A DNA stretch of 64,000 nucleotides from an uncultured Alphaproteobacteria bacterium (GTDB lineage Bacteria; Pseudomonadota; Alphaproteobacteria; RF32; CAG-239), in contig CAKQUG010000005.1 in assembly GCA_934277545.1 (NCBI GenBank), positions 95,558 through 159,557 of the forward strand, read 5' to 3'. Shown here in pieces: positions 35,932-43,971 of the stretch. The position numbers and the translations under genes were made by a program. Under the pieces are notes generated by a model. That model was not told the DNA's origin and ran no database searches. It saw only the letters and a program-made list of their open reading frames with translations. Numbering within the stretch: the first letter of the stretch is position 1; the number at the start of each line of letters is the position of its first letter.

Positions 35932-36040
35932 ACATTAGATTTCAGAGCTTTTTAAAGCTTCTACACGCTGTTTTCGCCACTTTTGGGAAAAATTTAAAGG
36001 TAAATGGAATACTCCATTTTCTGTCATTCTCGAACACACT

Positions 36041-36886
36041 TTGAATGTCAACCACCTTTCAAACGTCATTCTCGGATTTATTCCGAGAATCCATGCGGAA
36101 CATTCTTCTTTATTGGATACTCGGGTCAAGCCCGAGAATGACCATAACAACCTTCGTCCACAATATGCACCAGATACGACGGGATTTTTAAGCGACGTGT
36201 ACAAAAGAAGTACACGAGCACAAAAATTCCTAGCAGATGGTGTGCAGTGTGGACGAAGTATGATTGAAATGCTCGGCGTCTTGGCCATTATCGGGGTGTT
36301 GAGCGTCGGCGGTATTCAAGGGTTTAGCAAAGCAATGCGCGAGTACCGTTCCAACCAACAAAAACAACAGCTATCCCAAATTTTTGCCAACACAATATCC
36401 TTACGTTCTTCTATTGGTAATTATCCTGAAACAATGGAAAACATCACTTATGTTCTAGATGCCTTAAATGAAATTCCCGATGGTTTAACTTATAAAAATT
36501 CACGCCTTATAGATAATTACGGCAACCTCATAACGCTAAGGCATGGTCTATCTAAGTGGACAAATAAAGATGGTTCTCAATCACATCAATACTATTATAT
36601 GTTATCTCTTAACTTTTCTCAAACAAATACCTTACTTTCGCCCAGTGGTGAAGATTTTTGCAAAAATGCACTGCAAACAATTAAGGCTTTCCGAGCAGAT
36701 ATATCTGCTGTCTGTTTTCATATTTCCGATAGCACCACTTGGAATGGTGGCGCGTCTTACTGTACTTCCGGACAACAGTTAACTGATGATGTTTCATCTC
36801 CGGTTAAAGTGCAACAAACTTGCCAATTTTGTAACAAAACAGAAAAAGGTTGCCTTTTTAATATTGTTTTTGACAAGTCTAACTAA
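36041..36886 (+). CDS. type IV prepilin-like protein with repeat-derived leader
   Basis: The processing site is G|RSMIEMLGVLAIIGVLSVG with Glu at +5, followed by a hydrophobic helix and a pilin-like domain with paired Cys near the end (DISAVCFHI, SYCTSGQQ, QTCQFCNKTEKGC). The listed start is a TTG with no ribosome site; the frame is open back to 35939. About 80 residues precede the cleavage site, much longer than normal leaders, and part is encoded by a palindromic repeat (36065-36142). The true start was probably the ATG at 35881 before a frameshift and nonsense change. Possibly phase-variable or a pseudogene. A close relative lies at 46270-47022. Confidence 0.6.
   Translation: MNVNHLSNVILGFIPRIHAEHSSLLDTRVKPENDHNNLRPQYAPDTTGFLSDVYKRSTRAQKFLADGVQCGRSMIEMLGVLAIIGVLSVGGIQGFSKAMREYRSNQQKQQLSQIFANTISLRSSIGNYPETMENITYVLDALNEIPDGLTYKNSRLIDNYGNLITLRHGLSKWTNKDGSQSHQYYYMLSLNFSQTNTLLSPSGEDFCKNALQTIKAFRADISAVCFHISDSTTWNGGASYCTSGQQLTDDVSSPVKVQQTCQFCNKTEKGCLFNIVFDKSN
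36065..36142. repeat. palindromic interspersed element within the prepilin leader
   Basis: 78 bp beginning GTCATTCTCGG and ending CCGAGAATGAC, with inner copies of the stem, so it folds back on itself. In frame it reads as VILGFIPRIH...DTRVKPEND, the peptide typical of a palindromic repeat known from many proteobacterial genomes (for instance GLDPRI...TRVKPEDD), including those that insert in-frame in Rickettsia genes. Confidence 0.75.
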
Positions 36887-36895
36887 AAAATCAAA

Positions 36896-36935
36896 AACGC
36901 CATGATGCACAAAAGCAACATGGCGTTCATTTTAA
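36896..36935 (+). terminator. terminator of the prepilin gene
   Basis: AACGCCATG pairs with CATGGCGTT around a 14-base loop, followed by an imperfect T-rich tail (CATTTTAACATTTTT). Located 10 bases past the stop codon. Confidence 0.65.
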
Positions 36936-37246
36936 CATTTTTCCCGTTTATAACATAAAGAAAAAACACGATTTTTGATTCGTTCCCAAAAAGGAAGCTT
37001 TTTCATTTCCTGAATTGGGCTGTCTCCGCCAAATTCCAAATACAGAACATCTCCTTTTTGCAAACGAACGGCTTGGACAAAACGCTTGTCATCCGTATAG
37101 ATTTTTTCACTATGTATTGGACGAACTTTTTGATACCATGCCCGTTTCTGATAAATGTAAAAAATCTGAACATATCTTTCAGATTTTTTTATATCCCAAA
37201 CAATCGCCGGATATAAAAATTTAAAATTCAGTTCCAAATCTTCCAT
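36932..37246 (-). CDS. hypothetical basic/aromatic small protein
   Basis: 104 residues, rich in Lys, Tyr and Phe, no signal peptide; no family recognised. N-terminal half looks beta-rich (LNFKFLYPAIVWDIKKSERYVQIFYIY), with a small acidic loop EFGGDSPIQEM before a basic C-terminus. Preceded by an AT-rich region without an obvious ribosome site (CATATGGAAG). It lies between convergent prepilin and ptsN genes. Moderate confidence that it is a real gene because the frame is clean and not overlapped. Confidence 0.55.
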   Translation of the reverse strand: MEDLELNFKFLYPAIVWDIKKSERYVQIFYIYQKRAWYQKVRPIHSEKIYTDDKRFVQAVRLQKGDVLYLEFGGDSPIQEMKKLPFWERIKNRVFSLCYKREKC

Positions 37247-37323
37247 ATGCTTAAAATTAATAATAAAAATGATAATAAAAATGTAATTTATATATTATAT
37301 TCCGCATACGTTTTTGTCAATAA

Positions 37324-37366
37324 AAATAAGAGTCTCCATTCATAGCATGGAAACCCTTATTTTTTT
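37324..37366. terminator. terminator of the ptsN transcript (bidirectional)
   Basis: AAATAAG...TCCAT pairs with ATGGA...CTTATTT, with a small internal mismatch; T tracts flank the stem on both strands. It lies just past the ptsN stop on the minus strand. Confidence 0.7.
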
Positions 37367-37379
37367 AATCAGCTTAATT

Positions 37380-37823
37380 TTACTTTTGCAAAGCCACATA
37401 AATTTCGTGCGCTGATTTTGCTTCTCTGATTTTGCGGCAAGTTTCTTCATCTTTCAAAACTCTTGACATCACAGCCAAAGCTTTCAAATGGTCTTCTCCA
37501 CTTTTTTCTGGTGACAATAAAAACGCTACCAAATCCACCGGATGCGAATCCAAAGATTCATAATCTACGCCTTTATCCAAACGAGCAAAAACAGCAATAA
37601 CTTTATCTAAGCCTTCAATTCGGGCGTGAGGGAAAGCAACACCATCGCCATAGCCGGTTGAACCCAAGTTTTCACGTTCTAATATTGCTTCAAATACAGA
37701 ATTTTTATCAATGTTTTCTTTTTCAGCAACAAATTTTGACAACTGTTCAAGCATATTGCGCTTGCTCTCGGCTTCAACATGAGCCAACACCATGTCTTCT
37801 GACAAGATATCTGATATTCCCAT
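37380..37823 (-). CDS. ptsN: nitrogen-regulatory PTS enzyme IIA
   Basis: 147 residues. EIIA-Ntr, the end of the nitrogen PTS phosphorelay, which controls transporters and stress functions by its phosphorylation state. The phosphorylated His is H66 in GVAFPHARIEG; LGSTGYGDGVAFPHAR is the family signature. It follows hpf after 23 bases, the usual alphaproteobacterial order. Confidence 0.93.
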   Translation of the reverse strand: MGISDILSEDMVLAHVEAESKRNMLEQLSKFVAEKENIDKNSVFEAILERENLGSTGYGDGVAFPHARIEGLDKVIAVFARLDKGVDYESLDSHPVDLVAFLLSPEKSGEDHLKALAVMSRVLKDEETCRKIREAKSAHEIYVALQK

Positions 37824-37846
37824 TTTTTATCCCTTTTAGTAAAAAA

Positions 37847-38407
37847 TTATTCTGCAGGTTCAACCCAACCGATGTTGCCATCTTTGCGACGATATACCAT
37901 ACTGATGCGGTTGTTGGCGCTGTTACGGAACATCAAAGCGTTTTCATCTGCCAAATCCATATACATAACTGCTTCACCAACAGTGCAAAGTTTGATGTTA
38001 GCATCGGTTTCGGCAATGGTTAAAGGAGCAGATTCATCAATGCTCATTTCATCTTCGGTTTCTTTAACAGGGAAAACAGCAGCATGAGCCATTTCCACAA
38101 TACCGGTTTTACCTTTGTGGTCATTCAATTTTGTTTTTTGACGGCGCAAACGAGTAGCGATATGTTCATTAGCATTATCAAAAGCAGAATAAGGATCTGC
38201 GGCAACGCCTGTACCTTTCAAAACAATGTTTTTAGCCGGATGAACAGTAACTTCTGCTCTAAAATCTTCGCCATCTTTAGAAAAAGCTACACTGCAGCTG
38301 ATTGGAGCGTTAAAATACTTGTTTACGGCATTTTCAACAGCTTCTTCAACACGGTTGCGCAGTCTGTCGCTAATATCTACTTGTTTTCCTGTTAATGTAA
38401 TTTTCAT
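37847..38407 (-). CDS. hpf: ribosome hibernation-promoting factor, long form
   Basis: 186 residues. N-terminal S30AE domain (about 1-105: MKITLTGKQVDISDRLRNRV, AEVTVHPAKNIVLKG, ATRLRRQKTKLNDHKGK) and a C-terminal dimerisation domain (about 130-186: NIKLCTVGEAVMYMDLADENALMFRN). The long form dimerises 70S ribosomes into inactive 100S particles. The gene lies between lptB and ptsN; rpoN, usually between lptB and hpf, is absent. Confidence 0.93.
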   Translation of the reverse strand: MKITLTGKQVDISDRLRNRVEEAVENAVNKYFNAPISCSVAFSKDGEDFRAEVTVHPAKNIVLKGTGVAADPYSAFDNANEHIATRLRRQKTKLNDHKGKTGIVEMAHAAVFPVKETEDEMSIDESAPLTIAETDANIKLCTVGEAVMYMDLADENALMFRNSANNRISMVYRRKDGNIGWVEPAE

Positions 38408-38501
38408 GATTTACCTCATTTGTTAATTATTTCGGCACAATCGCCTTTGTAACTGTTTTATAGTATAACACTGTTTAAGCAAAAGTAAACAATATACTTT
38501 T

Positions 38502-39248
38502 TTATAGTGAGAAATTATCGCCCAAATATACTTTGCGCACTTCTTCATTAGCCACAATTTCGTCCGGCGTTCCTTCCATCAAAACCGTGCCGCCGTGCAA
38601 AATATAGGCTCTGTCGATAATATCCAAGGTTTCGCGTACGTTGTGGTCGGTAATAAGCACACCCAAGCCGCGGTTTTTAAGCTGAGACACCAAAGTGCGG
38701 ATTTCTCCAACCGCAATAGGGTCGATACCGGCCAAAGGTTCGTCCAGCAAAATAAAATCCGGCTTGCTGGCCAAAGCGCGGGCAATTTCCAAGCGGCGGC
38801 GCTCACCGCCCGACAAAGCCAAAGCAGGAGAGTTACGCAGGTGGGCGATGGAAAATTCACTTAAAAGCTCTTCCAACAAATTTTCACGTTCGTTTTCATC
38901 ATCTATAACAATTTGCAAAATAGCTTTAATATTATCCTCAACGCTCAAAGTACGGAAAATTGATGCTTCTTGAGGCAAATAACCGATACCCATGCGAGCT
39001 CGTTTATACATCGGCATATCCGTAATATCTTTGCCGCCGACATAAACATCGCCGTAATCAGGAGTTATCAAACCTGTAACGCAATAAAAGCAAGTGGTTT
39101 TGCCGGCCCCGTTAGGTCCCAGCAGTCCGACAGCCTCGCCTTTTTTGACGTGCAGCGACACATTTTTCAGCACCGTGCGTTTTTTGTATTTTTTACCAAT
39201 ATTGAAAATTTCCAGCTCTTCGGTTTCATTTGCCTGATTTTTTACCAT
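38502..39248 (-). CDS. lptB: LPS export ABC transporter ATPase LptB
   Basis: 248 residues. ATPase that powers LPS extraction with LptFG. Walker A GPNGAGKTT, Q-loop YLPQEASIFRTL, signature LSGGERRRLEIARAL, Walker B ILLDEPLAGIDP, H-loop ITDHNV. The start overlaps the 3' end of the upstream LptC/LptA fusion gene by 23 bases, so translation is coupled. Confidence 0.96.
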   Translation of the reverse strand: MVKNQANETEELEIFNIGKKYKKRTVLKNVSLHVKKGEAVGLLGPNGAGKTTCFYCVTGLITPDYGDVYVGGKDITDMPMYKRARMGIGYLPQEASIFRTLSVEDNIKAILQIVIDDENERENLLEELLSEFSIAHLRNSPALALSGGERRRLEIARALASKPDFILLDEPLAGIDPIAVGEIRTLVSQLKNRGLGVLITDHNVRETLDIIDRAYILHGGTVLMEGTPDEIVANEEVRKVYLGDNFSL

Positions 39249-40287
39249 TTTCCGATTTCCTTTTGCTGTAAAACGTACCGGTTATCCGGCCGCCTGTTTT
39301 TTTGTTTCCGCTGATTGTGCTTATTTGAGTTTGCAAATCTGTTTCAGCTTTGCTGCCGTTAATAACATTGCCCTGCTGTTCTATTTTAACTTTCCCCGAC
39401 AGCTCGACTTTTGCTGTTTTGGGATTATAAACCCCTTTGTCGCCATAGGCTTTTCCTTTTGGAGTAACAATGCGCACATTGCCGTAAGCCTCGGCTTTTT
39501 GCAGTTCGTTGGCGGCACTGTAAAAAGCGATAACTTTATCGGCGTATAAAATATTATCGCCCTGACGGATAATCACATTCCCTAACGAGACGCTTTTATG
39601 CGCGTTTTCAAAATAGCGGGTTTCTTTTTCTGCCGTCAGTGTGCCTTGCGAAGTGGTAACAACGTGTCTGCCTTTCAGCACTAAAATATTATCTTGCTTA
39701 AAAAACTCAAAGCCCTGCGCTTCCAAATCACCCCAATCACCCTCGGCGTTCACACGACTGTTGCCGAAACCGTAATCTTTGTTAAAATCATAATCGGCTT
39801 CTTCGGTAATTATTTTGTTTCGGCTTTCATCAACAGCCGTAACCTGTTCGCGCAGTTTTAAAATTCCAACTTCCTGATTAAAAAAACCGGTTTTGGAAAG
39901 AATGTTTATAATTCCTTTTGCCGAAGAAATTTCCGCTTTCGGATTATTTATTTTAACTTCTTTGGTTCCCGGCGCCAATTCATCCACGCTGTCCGCCGTG
40001 ATTTTACTCACCCGGTTAGCGGTGTCGGTCGCATAATAAACAGTCTGTTCGATATGCAGCTTTTCCATTTCATTTTTGCGCGGAACGGTTATGTTATTTT
40101 GCAAATCCACGCTTTTTTTAATATTCGGCATAACCACCATAACACCGAGAATCGCCGCCGCCAAACACGGAAAGCCCAATTTTACAAAACGAAACCATAC
40201 CGAAATTTTCGGTTTATCATCAGGTTTGGCGTTTTCAAACGGGCGCTTGCCGTCAAAATAGTCGTCTATTTTGTGCGAATCAAACAT
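39226..40287 (-). CDS. LptC-LptA fusion protein, LPS transport bridge
   Basis: 353 residues. The N-terminal part is LptC-like: short cytoplasmic segment, one membrane helix (about 34-52), then beta-jellyroll sequence (AEISSAKGIINILSKTGFFN, NKIITEEADYDFNKDYGFGN). The C-terminal part is LptA/OstA-like (ADKVIAFYSAANELQKAEAYGNVRI, KAYGDKGVYN). Normally LptC (~200 residues) and soluble LptA (~180) are separate; only one frame lies between kdsD and lptB here and it covers both. The LptA part is only about 120 residues. It would build an inner-membrane-anchored bridge that cannot release LptA. No separate lptA is visible in the window. Confidence 0.8.
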   Translation of the reverse strand: MFDSHKIDDYFDGKRPFENAKPDDKPKISVWFRFVKLGFPCLAAAILGVMVVMPNIKKSVDLQNNITVPRKNEMEKLHIEQTVYYATDTANRVSKITADSVDELAPGTKEVKINNPKAEISSAKGIINILSKTGFFNQEVGILKLREQVTAVDESRNKIITEEADYDFNKDYGFGNSRVNAEGDWGDLEAQGFEFFKQDNILVLKGRHVVTTSQGTLTAEKETRYFENAHKSVSLGNVIIRQGDNILYADKVIAFYSAANELQKAEAYGNVRIVTPKGKAYGDKGVYNPKTAKVELSGKVKIEQQGNVINGSKAETDLQTQISTISGNKKTGGRITGTFYSKRKSENGKKSGK

Positions 40288-40290
40288 TTA

Positions 40291-41256
40291 TCAGCTGACT
40301 CCGGCTCTCAGGCAGTCATGAATGTGGATAAGCCCGATTGGCTTGGTTCCTTTAACCACAAATAAATTGGTAATTCCGCGTCCGGTGTTGTTCATAACAT
40401 TAACAGCTTCGGCAATTAACGCATCAGGTGAAATGGTTTTAGGATTTTTGGTCATAACTTTAGACACTTTTTCGCTGATTAAATCCGGCGACATCCAGCG
40501 GCGCAAATCGCCATCGGTAATTATTCCGATTAAATCGCCTTTATCGTTGACAATGCCGACGCAGCCAAGCATTTTTTCAGACATCACAATCAAAGCATCC
40601 TGCATAATGGCATTGTCTTTAATTACAGGCATTTCATCGCCGGCGTGCATTACATCAGAAACATGGCGCAGAATAGAACCGAGTTTTCCGCCCGGATGGC
40701 GCAAATGGAAATCATCTTCGGTAAAGCCCTTGCGCACCACCAAATCGGCAGCCAGCACATCACCCAGCACCAAAGTGGCGGTAGTGGAAGAAGTCGGCGC
40801 CAATCCCAAAGGACAAGCCTCTCGATTTGCCGGCAGTTTCAAAATATAATTGCAATTTTTACCCAAAGAGCTTTCCGGATTTTTTGTAATGGCCACCAAA
40901 GGCACGCCAAAACGGCGGCAGTATACCAAAATATCGGATAATTCTCTAGACTCGCCGCTGTTGGAAATGGCAATAACCGTGTCATCTTTAGTTATCATAC
41001 CCAAGTCGCCGTGGCTGGCTTCACCCGGATGTAAAAAGAACGCCGGAGTACCGGTTGAAGCAAATGTGGCAGCAATCTTACGGCCGATATGCCCTGATTT
41101 TCCCATACCGGTAACAATCACGCGGCCTTTGGTTTTTTGCAAAACATCAACCACCGTCGTTAAATCTCCATCGAGCTCATTTTCCATAGCTTTTAATGCT
41201 TCTATTTCGCGGTCAATAGTTTGTTTTGCAACTTCTACATCTTTATTTTCAGTCAC
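40291..41256 (-). CDS. kdsD: arabinose-5-phosphate isomerase KdsD
   Basis: 321 residues from a GTG placed six bases after AAGGAG; a longer ATG frame would include the ribosome site and is rejected. First step to Kdo for LPS. N-terminal SIS sugar-isomerase domain (GMGKSGHIGRKIAATFASTGTPAFFLHPGEASHGDLG, given here only as landmarks GMGKSGHIGRK and HPGEASHGDLG) and two CBS domains (about 200-321, ITDGDLRRWM). It precedes the LptC/LptA fusion by 3 bases; kdsC is absent between them. Confidence 0.94.
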   Translation of the reverse strand: MTENKDVEVAKQTIDREIEALKAMENELDGDLTTVVDVLQKTKGRVIVTGMGKSGHIGRKIAATFASTGTPAFFLHPGEASHGDLGMITKDDTVIAISNSGESRELSDILVYCRRFGVPLVAITKNPESSLGKNCNYILKLPANREACPLGLAPTSSTTATLVLGDVLAADLVVRKGFTEDDFHLRHPGGKLGSILRHVSDVMHAGDEMPVIKDNAIMQDALIVMSEKMLGCVGIVNDKGDLIGIITDGDLRRWMSPDLISEKVSKVMTKNPKTISPDALIAEAVNVMNNTGRGITNLFVVKGTKPIGLIHIHDCLRAGVS

Positions 41257-41339
41257 GATAATCTCCTTGTAAAAACGTTTTCTCACATAATAAAATTTTT
41301 GTCTGCAAATTCAAGATATTTTTCTTTTTTATGCCCTTA

Positions 41340-41795
41340 TCAGGCTTTTTGTTCCCATTTTCCGCTATTATTCTGCTGCCAGTAATAAACTTCGCAGCCT
41401 GAATTTTTAAAATTTTTCCACAAGAACCGTGCCTGTTGCAAAGCCGTTTCGGAATTACCGTCAAAAATATTAAACACACGTTCATAGTTTTGCAAATTCT
41501 GAATAGTTTCTTCAGCTCCGTCAACTAAAAATAAGAAAGCCGCGCCATTCGGATTATCTGAATCCGCCGAAAGCCATATCGGTTGTTGTTCGACAAAACC
41601 GTCTTTTTTGGAACCGTGCGGTAAAAAACTTTCATCATTATAAGTCCACAACAGTGAATTTATAAACTCAACACGTTCTTCGGTCCCTATTTTTATTTTT
41701 ATACGTTTGCCGGCAGAATATGCCTTTTGTAAAAGTATCGGCAAAACCTCATCCAATGTTTTTTTTTGCAGATGATAAAAATCTACTCGCGTCAT
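41340..41795 (-). CDS. holC: DNA polymerase III subunit chi
   Basis: 151 residues. Chi links the clamp loader to single-strand-binding protein. Motifs: VDFYHLQKKTLDEVLPILLQKAY at the start, ERVEFINSLLWTYNDESFLPHG in the middle, and IFDGNSETALQQARFLWK near the end. Its ATG overlaps the stop of the Deg protease (TAATG). Confidence 0.87.
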   Translation of the reverse strand: MTRVDFYHLQKKTLDEVLPILLQKAYSAGKRIKIKIGTEERVEFINSLLWTYNDESFLPHGSKKDGFVEQQPIWLSADSDNPNGAAFLFLVDGAEETIQNLQNYERVFNIFDGNSETALQQARFLWKNFKNSGCEVYYWQQNNSGKWEQKA

Positions 41796-43093
41796 TATTT
41801 TACCTTTACTTGCAGAGAAACGCCATAGACGCCCTCGTTGTCTTTTAATTGCATTAATATATTGTTGTTCTTGGCTTGTTTAATTTTGCCTCGCATATCC
41901 TCAATTCCAAAAATCTGCTTGCCGTCGGCTGAAATAACCCTATCGCCGATTTTAATTCCTTTTTCATCAGCTTCTGAATTGGCAAAGACATTAGTAATAG
42001 CAAGTTCTTTACTGTTTTCATCATAATATGCCGCAAATCCCAAAGCAGCAAAATCTACCGCTTTGCCGATTTTATATTTATCCAGCCCCAATTCTTCAAA
42101 ACTGCGCAGCTGAGTACTGACAGCAGACACTTTTTCACTTTTATTTTCCGCCGGCATATTTTTTATGATAACTTTATTTTCCATAATCTGACCATCACGG
42201 CTAAACCGCAACGGCACAATGGTTTCCGGAGCCAGCTTTGCCACGTCTAAAGAAAATAAGCGCGGATTTTTAAGGTTAACATCGCCGAGCGACAAAATTT
42301 TATCGCCAACCTTTAAGCCGGCGGCAACGGCCGGAGAATTTTCCGTCATAGCCGAAACTATTAACGCATTTTCTTTTTCTTCGCCTTTAACACGCACGCT
42401 TTGCACGGCAACGCCGAGCCAGCCGCGAATAACTTTTCCGTGCTGTTTTAGCTGCTTAACCACCCATTTAACCACATTAGACGGGGTTGCAAAACCTACA
42501 CCGATATTTTTGCCGTCTTCCGAAAAAATTGCAGTATTCATACCAATAATTTTTCCATCCATATTAAACAGCGGCCCGCCGGAGTTACCCTGATTGATTG
42601 CAGCATCTGTTTGTAAAAAATTATCATATTGTCCTTTGTCAATATCTCTTTCTTTTGCCGATATAATTCCCAAAGAAACACTATTACCGAGTCCGAAAGG
42701 ATTACCAATGGCAAACACAGAATTGCCGACCCGAATAGCATCCGAATCGCCGAAATGACCGGCTTCAAAATTAAGCGGTTTTTGAACTTTAAGCAAAGCT
42801 ATGTCTGTTTTTTCATCTATTCCCACCAATTTGGCAGCAAAATTCTCGCCGTCAGTGGTCTGCACCTCGATTTTTTGTGCATTTTCCATTACATGCGCAT
42901 TTGTAACCACATAACCGTCGGCGCTGATGATAATTCCGGCACCCAGAGCCTGCTCATCATCACTGACATCTACCGCAATGCTGACTACAGACGGATTAAC
43001 TTCTTCAATCACATCCTCAAGCGGACGTTGTTCGGATTGCGCCGGCAAAGCCCACATAGCGGCAAGCAAAAAGACAACAAAAAACCTCTGCAT
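41795..43093 (-). CDS. DegP/DegQ-type periplasmic serine protease
   Basis: 432 residues with signal peptide MQRFFVVFLLAAMWALPAQS. Trypsin-like domain with triad His (VVTNAHVMENA), Asp (DEKTDIALLKV) and Ser (QGNSGGPLFN), then two PDZ domains (about 225-310 and 340-430). It is slightly short for DegP (~470). Cleaves or refolds damaged envelope proteins. Position directly after hflC is common in proteobacteria. Confidence 0.92.
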   Translation of the reverse strand: MQRFFVVFLLAAMWALPAQSEQRPLEDVIEEVNPSVVSIAVDVSDDEQALGAGIIISADGYVVTNAHVMENAQKIEVQTTDGENFAAKLVGIDEKTDIALLKVQKPLNFEAGHFGDSDAIRVGNSVFAIGNPFGLGNSVSLGIISAKERDIDKGQYDNFLQTDAAINQGNSGGPLFNMDGKIIGMNTAIFSEDGKNIGVGFATPSNVVKWVVKQLKQHGKVIRGWLGVAVQSVRVKGEEKENALIVSAMTENSPAVAAGLKVGDKILSLGDVNLKNPRLFSLDVAKLAPETIVPLRFSRDGQIMENKVIIKNMPAENKSEKVSAVSTQLRSFEELGLDKYKIGKAVDFAALGFAAYYDENSKELAITNVFANSEADEKGIKIGDRVISADGKQIFGIEDMRGKIKQAKNNNILMQLKDNEGVYGVSLQVKVK

Positions 43094-43097
43094 TTTT

Positions 43098-43967
43098 TTA
43101 CTTTCTTATTGTTGCGTTAAAATACTTAAAAAACTGAGAATCCGGCGACAAAACAAAAGATGTTTCAGCATCTCCCAAAGATTTGCGATAGGCTTCCAAA
43201 CTGCGGTAAAATTCATAAAACTCTACGTCTTGTCCTACGGTTTTATTCCAAATCGCCACCGAAGTTCTATCCCCCTCACCTCGTAAAATCTGCGATTGTT
43301 TTTCAGCCTCTGCCACAATTATCGCCGCCTCTTTATCGGCAGTAGCGCGAATATTCTGAGCCTTTTGCTGACCTTTAGCCCTAAACTCTTTGGCATCACG
43401 CTGACGCTCGGTTTTCATGCGCTCGTTAATAGCCTGCATAACCTCCATAGGCAAATCGGCACGACGAATCCGCACATCAGCAACGTTTACACCGATTGCC
43501 TCAGCATCTTTTTTAACAGTTTTACTGATGTCCGCCATAATCTGCGTACGCTGTTGCGACAACAACTCGGTTAAAGTAACACGTCCCAAAACTTTTCGCA
43601 AAGAAGAGTTGACAATTTCTTCCAGCTTGCTGCGCGCCTGAGTTTCGGTTTTCACCGTTTGATAGAATTTCAGAGGGTCAACAATTTGATAGCGAGTAAA
43701 ACTGTCGACGTCCAAACGCTTTTTATCGTTCAAAACCACCTCCTGCGCCGGCGGATCAAGATTGAGCAAACGAGTATCATAAAACACCACATTTTGAATA
43801 AGCGGAATCTTGAACTTCAGCCCCGGTTCTTTAACCCAGCGCACCGGTTCGCCGAATTGCAGAACAATAGCCTGTTCCGGCTGATACACAATATAGGCCG
43901 AGCCACGAATCAAACCCAATGCTACAAGCCCTAAAAAAATATATAACTGCGTTTTAAATAAACTCAT
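43098..43967 (-). CDS. hflC: HflC, SPFH-family regulator of FtsH
   Basis: 289 residues. One N-terminal membrane helix (YIFLGLVALGLIRGSAYIVY), then the SPFH/Band-7 domain (QAIVLQFGEPVRW, LLNLDPPAQEVVLNDKK) and a helical region (AKGQQKAQNIRATADKEAAI). With HflK it forms a periplasmic cage that limits FtsH access to membrane substrates. It follows hflK by 4 bases. Confidence 0.95.
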   Translation of the reverse strand: MSLFKTQLYIFLGLVALGLIRGSAYIVYQPEQAIVLQFGEPVRWVKEPGLKFKIPLIQNVVFYDTRLLNLDPPAQEVVLNDKKRLDVDSFTRYQIVDPLKFYQTVKTETQARSKLEEIVNSSLRKVLGRVTLTELLSQQRTQIMADISKTVKKDAEAIGVNVADVRIRRADLPMEVMQAINERMKTERQRDAKEFRAKGQQKAQNIRATADKEAAIIVAEAEKQSQILRGEGDRTSVAIWNKTVGQDVEFYEFYRSLEAYRKSLGDAETSFVLSPDSQFFKYFNATIRK

Positions 43968-43971
43968 TTTC

